This document shows positions 37,658 to 48,100 of a stretch of 64,000 bases of DNA, one piece after another. Numbering within the stretch: the first letter of the stretch is position 1; every line of letters begins with the position of its first letter. The position numbers were made by a program, and so were the translations under genes. Source of the stretch: Antedon mediterranea (lineage: Eukaryota > Echinodermata > Crinoidea > Comatulida > Antedonidae); assembly GCF_964355755.1 (NCBI RefSeq), contig NC_092670.1:36009795-36073794 (forward strand). Direction: 5' to 3'. The notes beneath the pieces were generated by a model. It saw nothing but the letters and a program-made list of their open reading frames with translations, was not told the DNA's origin and made no database searches.

Positions 37658-39194
37658 TGTATCCAACTGATGGTGTTAGAGGATGATAAGTAAATTCTCC
37701 AAATAGTATGTATGCAATTATCTGTTATATTTTAATGTACACTGTGTTAAAGAGAGCGATACAATTTCAATTTTAAATGTGGAATAAAATGCTTTAATAA
37801 ATGGATGGTAACCACTGCCACTTGCCATACTGCTGTTTGATTGTAATGGTTTTGATCAAAACATCATCATGTGATGGTAAATTATCATTTCAAAAGCAGT
37901 TACTATTATAGTAAGTCATTACAATCTTATATAGTTAAATACTATCGTTAAACATTATTTATAGTATTTTATTCATTATTTGTATTTTCCTTAGTTACGG
38001 TTGCTAGGGTAATGCCATATTTATAAAATATTATCATCAATATGATTGCACATGAACAAACAATGCACATGCACATTTTGAATAAGATTGATAGACCTGA
38101 AAACATTAAATTTTATTTTATTAATTATTTAATTTTATTTATTTATTTGTTATTGTTACCATGGCAACCACATTCCTATTCCAGTGGCAATATGTTGTGT
38201 TGATATAAGGGGATCTCTCAGTACATAATTCATCAGTTTTAACATTTCAAACACAATATAACTATTTTTTATTAATTATTTTAATTTTCCTTAGTTACGC
38301 ATAGCAACGGTTGCTATGGTAACATGATTATTGATAAATAAGATGATCAATGGAATTCACTTTAGTCATATGATAAATACACAAAGTTTGCCTAAGATTG
38401 ATTGATATTAAGATATTTTAATTAATTTATGTTAATTTCCACTTAATTTGACCTCAAATGACCCCTTCGGAGGGTCCGATTTCTCGGGACTTTTTTTCTG
38501 TGACTAATGACATAGAGTAGAATCCAAAAACGTTGAAAAACCTTTGTACGCAATTATTTCTAGGTTAAACCTTATTTTCCATCCACTATTAAAGATATTA
38601 TGTTTGTTGTGCAATTTAGTTTACCGACGGCGGAGTAGACATTTATGATAAAATCATTTTCTTTTTTATTGTCTATTATTTGTGTGATACAAAAATCATA
38701 TTTTCACTTCTTTTTTCTTCTTTTTTTTTTGGCAAAATGTTTGTTGGTGCTGTAGTGCCTTCCAATCAATTCTCCTGGGTTCGATATTCTTGACAGACGA
38801 GACCATCCTTCCATTTTACTTTTATTTATCAATTTTATGTATCATTTATAATAGAGTTCGTTGTTGGTTAAATGGGTTAATTATTTGCTTTCCAATTCAA
38901 TTGTTTTGGTTCCATTTTTGTCTTAATAGTGTAAAATAATATAGGCCTACCCTCTATATTAGTCACTCTATTATTGTCGTGTCGTCAGACTATTGTATGA
39001 TGTGTCATGACCGTCCCGTCACCCATAAACACTCCGCCTTCAAAACACAATCACGTGTTGCATAATAGGCTTGAGCGGATCAATAGCACTGTCTCTATTA
39101 AGTATAATTATCTCAACGCATCGTATTAGATCTCCTGTATTTCCATTTTTTGTTTACTGTATTCAGATTTATGCTGCAATAGACAACATACGTT
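37658..39194. other. 3' half of the Academ-like element, then flank and transporter-1 leader
   Basis: Up to 38596 this is AT-rich non-coding DNA of the transposon, with two degenerate copies of a TTAGTTACG-GGTTGCTA-GGTAA block near 37990 and 38293. From 38597 to 39194 no feature is recognised. The 5' UTR of the first transporter gene must lie here, but its start is not visible. Confidence 0.4.
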
Positions 39195-42100
39195 ATGGCT
39201 ACTTTGGGGACTCCAGACGCGGAGTCATTGGGCACAGAATATAAAAGGTAAGCCGGCGTTAATAACTATGTTCTGAGAAAAGTTTTTTTTCCATGGTTTA
39301 GCCTAAATGTTTGTAGTTTCTACTTAATGTATGTTATACCCAAAATTTACCCAAACGAATAAACGAAGAAATTATGCCACCTAATAAATAACTATACTTT
39401 TTACTAGGCCTACCATAAAATCTTTCAGAAATTATGTGTATTGTAATCAACATTATTGGTGGTACCAAGGCTATCAAACAACGTTCTTTGTTCTCGATAT
39501 TGAAGACCTTCACCTGCTATGACCTGACAGTGTCTACCCTCATATTATTTCTGTAGCCTACCATAGTTTTATGAAATATGTTATATTTTAGTATAAAAAC
39601 AAATGATAATCTCAGATCTTTACATGGCTGTTCAGTCGTGTTACCCATAGAGACATAATATCTCTATGTTTACCCGTACATCATCTAAATGCCATATAAA
39701 AATATGATCAACGGAAGAGGTTATAAAATATGGAGCTATCATTTATAGCTCCATGATTATGATTACTCCTTCGTACCGTAGACCTACCATAATATGCGAT
39801 TCTTATTTTTCTTTTATAGTGTAAAACCAAGGCATAGGAATCTTTACTTGGTGGCCTTCATTGCTTTGAATGGCCCAACTATGATCGGTTTCACTTTGGC
39901 ATTTACGTCTCCGGCCGTCCCTGATATGGAGAACAGAAATGTACTTACAACGGACACTCAAATTTCCTGGTTTAGTGTAAGCGTACTACCCTACCCGTAG
40001 ATATCAAGGCTATCCCACAACCTTGCGTAGATATCGACTATTCATTTGTCGCTGAATACTACTAACGGGTATTTCGATAACGACACATTTAACAAAATGT
40101 CTATTGTCATTTTTTTTAATGATGTATTGTCCCCCAGGGACATGAAAAATGAAGATTAATTTAATCAGACTTTAAATAGGCTATTTTGAAGTTTTAATAA
40201 AGTTTTTTTCACTTCTGTTAAAAAAATGTTAAACTTATAAAAAGACAAAAGAAACGTTTAAGTTTAACCAAATCCATTGTCTGACAGACAATTTATGTAT
40301 TTTTTGCTCTGAATTAATAAAATATTTTCAGGTAAATAACTTTTTTTCGATCCAGGTTTTGGTCAAACTGAATAACTATTATGTGACATTAAAATGGCAT
40401 ATTAACAAAAAAAAATTTAGGGGGACATTCTTTAACGAAATTTATCATAATATAGACCTATATCAACATTTAGACTCACGCTCTTAAAAGGTAAAACTTT
40501 GTCTGTTTTTTGAACTCACACTTTCTTTGATTTTAGTCACTGATGGCCATAGGGGCAATCATTGGTGGTCCTGTTGCTGGCTATTGCCTCAGTCATTATG
40601 GTCGCAAGTTCACGATGATGCTCTGTAATTTACCACTTACGTTCGGCTATGGACTTATAGCATCTCTTGATAATGTAGCATCATTGTATGTTGGACGTAT
40701 ACTGACTGGCATCGGAACCGGGATGTTTTCTCTCTCGACCCCGGTACGTGTACACAGCCAATACTACTTGATAACATACTTCATGCATTTTTCATAGTTT
40801 TATTCAATGTTTCTATATTTTGCGGCGAATGGAGAAATAATAATTTCCATGTTAACAAACGCCTAAGTCAAAAAGATAGGCGCAGTATTGGTCTATCACA
40901 CCAAAAAGCATAATAAGCACACTTCTATATCTTTAGCTAATTTTGCACATTTAAGTGTATAATTACATCTTATTGTATAGCTTATGTTTTGCTTAAGCTT
41001 TAACGCAGCTATTATGTGCTTTTTTTAGCACTACTTAAGCTGTTTTATTCACTGCTAAGCTATGTTTTGCTTTGCTATTGCTGATTTTGCTGGTACTCAC
41101 ATCCAGGAAAATCTCATGACTTTGATATCTTACAAAATGAATGAATACATTTTTTTTTGTCGTTTCCTCCATTATCCTTCAATATTTACCTTGCTGTATT
41201 TATGTATTATGTAATTCTTTTTTTTATTTAACATCATAGGTGTATATATCAGAATTGTCAAGTCCTAACCTTCGAGGGTTTTTAGTAGGTGGTGTTCAGA
41301 TGTTTCTAGGATTTGGCTTGGTTATTGTAAATGCATTAGGTACGATGTTCTTGTATTGTTTTACAGTCGGAAACTATATATGCCTACATAATAAAATAAA
41401 CGACTCGTGATAACGATTGATTTGTTTGACCTGTCACTGTTCTTTTGATAATTTCCATGCTGGGATAAATCCCGTGCAACAAAGCTGTTAAAAATTAACT
41501 TGAGTCCCTGCGTAGCCTGATTCTCTTAAGCATGGTTCCCACTACCTCACGACGCAAGGACGTAACGCAACGAAAGTGAATTGACCAATCACAAGCGATG
41601 GCTTATTCGCTTGTGATTGCTAACTGTCTATAACTTCGCTTGTCATTGGTTAAAACGCTTGTGTTGCGTTTACGTCCTTGCGTTACGTTCTAGTGGGAAC
41701 CAAGCTTTACCAGGGTTACGGTAGCTTGAACTTTAGGCCTAAGCTTACCTTGGTGGGCCTACTACAAATCATGCTGGGGTATCGTGTTTATAAGTTCACT
41801 TGAGTCCCTTGCTGAATATGCGTAGCCTAATTCTCTTACCAGGATTGCTTGCGCTTTAAGCTTAGTGCAGCGCAAGTACTGTCGTCTTATCCTAAAGCTT
41901 GGTTCCCACTAGAACGTAACGCAAGGACGTAAACGCAACGCAAGCGTTTTAACCAATGACAAGCAAAGTTATAGACAGTTAAGCGTGGTTCCCACTAGCG
42001 ACGCAACGCAAGGACGTAACGCAACGCAAGTGAATTGACCAATCACAAGCGATGGCTTATTCGCTTGTGATTGCTAACTGTCTTTAACTTCGCTTGTCAT

Positions 42101-45100
42101 TGGTTAAAACGCTTGCGTTGCGTTTACGTCCTTGCGTTACGTTCTAGTGGGAACCAAGCTTTAGCAATCACAAGCGAATAAGCCATCGCTTGTGATTGGT
42201 CAATTCACTTGCGTTGCGTTACGTCCTTGTGTTGCGTCGCTAGTGGGAACCACGCTTTAAAGCTTGGTTCCGACTTGGACGCAACACGGTGCATGCGCTA
42301 ACGTACTTTGCGTTGCGTCTGAGTGGGAACCAAGCTATACATAACTGAAACAGTATATTTTTCATTATATAAGCGTACTTTTGCGTACGGTTTTTTGCAT
42401 GTATACATCCGGGAACAATACATTACGTATTAACATTGTACATTTTTTCGTAGGTATTACACTGTCTTATGTTTGGCTAGCAGTTGTTGGCAGTGCGTTA
42501 TCAACTGTTATTTTGATGTTGTTATTGTTTATGCCAGAAACGCCCCATTACTGCATTGGTAAAAACGACCGTTCACGGGCTTTGTCCACATTAAAGTGGT
42601 TACGAGGTGATGCATATGACGTCGAAAGAGAATACAAAGAAATTGCTGAGGCTACAAAGTCGAACTCGGTAAGTTATAGGTATTTTTTTATGTAGAATTG
42701 TGAATTCGAAGTGAACTGTAACTTCCAGTGTGCAGAATGCGGCTATGAAATATTTACCAGAACCGAATCAGAGCGTAACAAATCCCTGTATTTAAGAATC
42801 GGTATTGTGATTACTTTCCCAACTACTAAGATTTTCTTACATAAGCCGCCAAACCATAGCGGAAAATAATCTCCTCCATGGCTAAACAATTCCAGTTTGT
42901 ATTTTTTTTGTTTTGCGTATATGAAGCAGCACTGTCAGTGGAATCAATAAATGTCTGTCAAAAAGAGCTCTGTTTGTGGCAGCAAATTGAATGGCAGGCA
43001 AAACTACTCATAAAATTATATTTTCTATTTTATTTTCAATACTGGATTTTTTTCTATCTTTTCTGTAATCAAATACTATATTGTTAACGAAAACGGGTTA
43101 TCCCAGTGATAGTGAATTTAAGCTTAGTCTACACAAAGCAATAACAATAACAGAATGCTGAGTTAAGTTCCGGAGATCTAAGGGTATCTATGGCTGCAAC
43201 ACGATGAGTTCCATGCCCCTTAACAGACATCCCGCAACAGTACTGTTGGTATTTGTCACAGCCAGACATAAGATCAAAGTTACAAGTTCTTATCTTGGCA
43301 AGACGAGCTCAGTTTCATGTTGTTAGATTGCCTCGGTCTACACTATCAAACTTTTTACAAATTCCGATTTCTCCACTGTTTGGAAAAAGTGTGGTGATTA
43401 TGGTGGCGGAGCTCTGTAGGACCTATTCCAGCATCTTGGCAGGAGCGCAAGCGGGTATTATGATAAAGCGGGTATTATGATAAAGCGGGTATTATGATGA
43501 AGCGGGTATTATGATGAAGCGGGTATTATGATAGTGACTAGCCTAGTCTATACCTGCTACTGTTTACAGAAATTAAAGGCTGTCCTGGAGTGTTAATTGA
43601 TTGTGTACAGTAGGTCAGCCGCCTTAACGCATCCAGTAAGCGTAACATGTAAAAAGGTGAAAAATACAACATTGATGAAAAGAAAGTTGAATTCGTATTA
43701 TAAAAAGTGTTTATTATTACACGTTGACATTCGATTACATTTAAGTTATCAATAATATGTATTTATTATTGTACCAATTTAAACGGCGATTGTAAATAAA
43801 TGTAAAAGCAAAACAATCCAATATTTAAACAGCTTTTAAAAACTCACCCTTTTAACAAATATGTTCACCCTCGATAAACCCTATTCAATTCAGTTGAGAT
43901 CCATATATTTTATGGCCTGTCACTCTCACCTTTAATTGCTCTTTTTTATTTTATTTATTTCATGGATTACTTGTATTTTTATGTGAAGCCCTTAAAGGTT
44001 CAAATTGATTTATTATTATATAAAATAAGAACAATTATTATTATTACGATTCTTTTTTCAATTGATTTTAACATTTTTCGTTAAGTTTTAATTGATGAGG
44101 ATGAGTAAAATATAAGAATAAAATATGGATGGAAAAGAGTTGCCAATAAGCCTAGGATGTTAAGCCTTTTGGTTGATTGATATGTACTTGATGCCGTCAT
44201 CTTCATTATGGCACAGCAAGTCATCCCCACCATCTCCATTCACATCCGAAACTAACACATTATTGCCGGAAGTACACCAGTTTTGTTTACGGGTCCAACC
44301 TTTTGACGAGAACGAACCGTTGTACAGAGAGAATGCTATCCAGTATGGACCATTGGTATCACTGCACATGATGTCGTCGCGGTTATCTTTATTGAAATCT
44401 CCGACGCTGAGCTCAGAGTTCGAATGCTTGCACCAACCAAGACTTCTACTCCACGTGATAGAGGTAAATCCGCCAGTTGCTGTTGCTGCTGCTACATATA
44501 TGTAACCATTTGAGTAGTCGTGGCAGAGCATATCAGCCCTTCGATCTCCGTTGAAATCGCCAGTAAAAAGTCTCTGATTTGTACCCTTGCACCAGCTCAT
44601 GCTTCGTGTATAACACGCTGAGGTAGAAAATGTACCATCATATCTGGCGTACGATATTTTTATGTAACCCGTACTGGCTGTATGACACAGTATATCATCT
44701 CGGCCGTCCGCGTTGAAGTCGGCAACATAGAGTGTTTCAGTAGACCCCTTACACCAGTTCATACTATAATACCAAGGGGTAACAGTGAATACACCCCCAG
44801 GTTGTGCCTTAGCTACCCACTTCTGGCCAGTTTGAGGAACATGGCACAGCATATCGGATCGACCATCGCCGTTGAAGTCGCCTATGAACAGTTCATATCC
44901 GTTTTGGTGGCAAAATGCCATTTCCCTTCGCCATGACCGGTCACCATTAAATGTGCCGTCGCAACTTTAAAAAAAAAAAAGAAGAATGTAACATCAACTA
45001 AAACATAATATCAGATTATCATCAAACACTGCTATTATTGTAATTAGTCAATACAAATTATTTTTGTTAATTACGTTTTTTTTTTACAAAGACCAACAGG

Positions 45101-48100
45101 GATTCCGAAAAAAGGTTAAATGTTTAGGCCCTATATTTCATATTCATGGTCTCGCAAGTAGACGGCTTCTTCTTATTCAGGATTTACACCATTTACCGTT
45201 AGTGCTACACACAAAAGGTCATGGTTTTATGGCTTTGATCTTGGTTTTCTGTAAAGGTATAGTCTGGGTTCCAGACGTACGGAGTTTGACTTAATCTTAG
45301 TTAAAAGATAAATATGTTGGCACATACGGCGTTTCATACATATTATACTAGTTGAGCTTGTAGACAAACATCGAAAATTAAAAGCATCGAAATAAAATAA
45401 CTACAGACTTGGGGCAAGTCTAGTAAAAAGGTACTGTGCCAAGACCTGCTTGAACTGGGGCTTAGTATCAACGGCACTCAAATACAGTAAATTGAGGTTC
45501 CTAAGTGCGGCGATTGTTTAGTACTCTGTCGCTAGTCTGCGGCTAGGATTTATTTGAATGGTCCCTTAATACCTTCTAATTAGAATAAAACCCTTAGAAA
45601 ATCTCATGATACACTCGATTGAAATACTACTTTCGATTTCTATGAAAGATTACGGGAGTGTTTTATATTATTACCTTGCATAGTAAATCCGCTTTGAGCC
45701 AGTCTTGGAGTCGTGAAACAACAGATCCTCATTACCGTCACCATCGAAGTCTCCCGTATACGGGATGTTTTCGGTTCCTACGCAGAATCCCATCTCAAGT
45801 GTGAAGGTTGTACCCAGGAATACATCATTCGTAGAAACTAAATAGATATAATGTAAATAGTTATTGTGGAATAATAATATCAACCATGTTGGTGATTGGA
45901 TTGTTGATTGGAAGACTTAACAGGCACCGGCAATCTGCCTCACGCTGAAATTGCTGTTTTTTTTCCTTTTGTTTATTTCATATTCATCTTAATAACAACA
46001 CAAATTTAAAAGAAACGAGAAAATCTTTTAAAATAACCAAAAAATGGAGCTTAACTAAAATATTCATCACTGAACACTTTTACAATGTTACATTTTTTTA
46101 TATACAAATCATGAGAAACAAAACTGTTAAGATTAATAGACCTACAATTTATGTCCACAGACCCGTTTTACGTTTACCTGAAACGGAAAAGTATTTAGCA
46201 AAAATCGAAAGCAATTGTACAAAACAGAGCTATACCGTTAAACAAAATATCTGATTACCTGCTTTGGTGGAAACGCTTTTTTCATCCGGTTCTGGCACAC
46301 TATCTAAATAATTAATAAATAATGCTTTTATACTAACAATGATTTATCCAGAATAACCATAAACGTAACCGTAACGTAACAATAGTTACATTCGTAATAT
46401 CACCGTAAGGGCTTTAAAATGAGCAATACAAGTTACTTTGTTTTCTAGGTACAGTAAGGTACAAAAATTATTCGGACAAACCATAGGGTACTAATTTTTT
46501 TGGCGTCAGAGACAAGATGTCAGGTACAGAACAAAGACAAATTACGTTAAGAAGAAATTAGACTGACGTTAAAGTAACGCAAGGACGTAAACGCATCGCA
46601 AGCGATAACAAGCGACAGTTCGAATATTCCATCGCTTGTGATTGGTCAACCCGGGTGGTCAACTCACTTGTGTTACGTCTTTGTGTTGCGTCTCTAGTGG
46701 GAACCAACCATTGGTAAAAATGTACAGAAAAAGCTACTCTTTAAATACGTATAGTTGTATAATAATCAAATACGATTTGTTATGAGAAAAAATGTTCCCT
46801 TCTGCTAATTTTTCAATTGGAAAGCAGCAAGTAGACCTAAATATTTTTTGGATACAAAATAACTCTATAAGATCGTATGTGTTTACCTTACCTTTTTTGG
46901 TGGAAATGTCTTTTTCGGCCGGGTTCTTTGCCACGCTCGCTGAAATAAGATATTATAAGTAACCGTAAATAACAACATTTTACATTATACCAGCGAAGAG
47001 TGAAACATTCACTCTTCCCTGATTTTACTGTTCTGTACGACACGACAAATCATGTGTCGGAAACATTCGGAAAGAAGAACATTTGCTATTATGATTGTAG
47101 TTCACAATATCAAATCACTATTCCCAATTGAATCACCAATGTTCTTAATATGAGAGCACAGTACAGCGATCAAGTGTGTATTAATCGGCGAAAAATCTGA
47201 GCTAGGCCTAATTAGAGAGATGTTGGATATCTCACAAAGTTTGCGTTAAAACCTGACCAGAACAGACCAGTCGAATGTGATGATCTTAGGCCCTACATGG
47301 CTACTTGTTTTGACAATTCGGTTAAAAGCTTACCTGCTCCAGATGTATGCAGAGTGTATGTCAGACAGAGAAGCAACACTAACGTCATTGAGCGAGTCAT
47401 CTTGTATAGTTATGCTGCAGCTTCAGAAGAAGAAATGATATTAAGTTGTTTGGTACCGCTTATATACGTATGGTCTCGGGAAAATATAAAGGCCATAAAT
47501 AATCATTATTCAACAAGATTTGAACATTGATACCAGATTACAGTCGCACATCCGGAGGGCACAAACATTTTAAAGACAAATAAACAGATAAGAAACAAAC
47601 ACTTATAAAGTAGAAAGCGTCATAAAAAAATCCCCAACTTATAAATATCCTTAAAGTTGGGTAATGCTATTAGGTAGGTGAGGTGAGGGAATGGGTTTGT
47701 ATCCAATGCTATTATTTGCGTCGTCCATGAAGCGCCCTGTCGATAGGCCTCTAGATGGTAATACTTTATTGTTTTCAGTGGAGTAGGCCTAATGATTAAT
47801 TTAAAAAAAACCGTTTCTTTTACATATTTGAAAAATTAAAACATTAAACTTTAAAAATCTGTCAATATAACTGTTGGTGTTGAAAACCAAACAGTCAATG
47901 AAGATGTCTAATTGATTGTTTTACAATATACAAATCCTCATGGACATGGACAAGAAAAATTGTTATTATAATTTTACATGTACCGTATGATATTGAAATG
48001 AAATAAAAGTTGAATGACCCAAAGAAGAGAAAACAAATGAAGATGGATTGTAAAATATGTTAAACTCTTTTTATATAGTATTTGTTCATGATAGCCAGGT

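Larger units (their letters stand above)
33047..38596. mobile_element. Academ-like DNA transposon, 5.5 kb, decayed
   Basis: The ends are inverted repeats. TAGTGGATGGAATATAA near 33047 and CCTAGAAATAATTGCGTACA near 33080 are matched in inverse by TGTACGCAATTATTTCTAGG near 38550 and TTTCCATCCACTA ending near 38594. TTA abuts both ends (CTTA|TAGTGG and CCACTA|TTAA), consistent with a 3-bp target duplication. Inside is one gene with an XPG-type nuclease and a CXC motif, the combination I associate with the Academ superfamily. Sub-terminal sequence near 33190-33220 and 38450-38470 also mirrors itself (TCATTTGAGGTCAAA). Confidence 0.7.
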
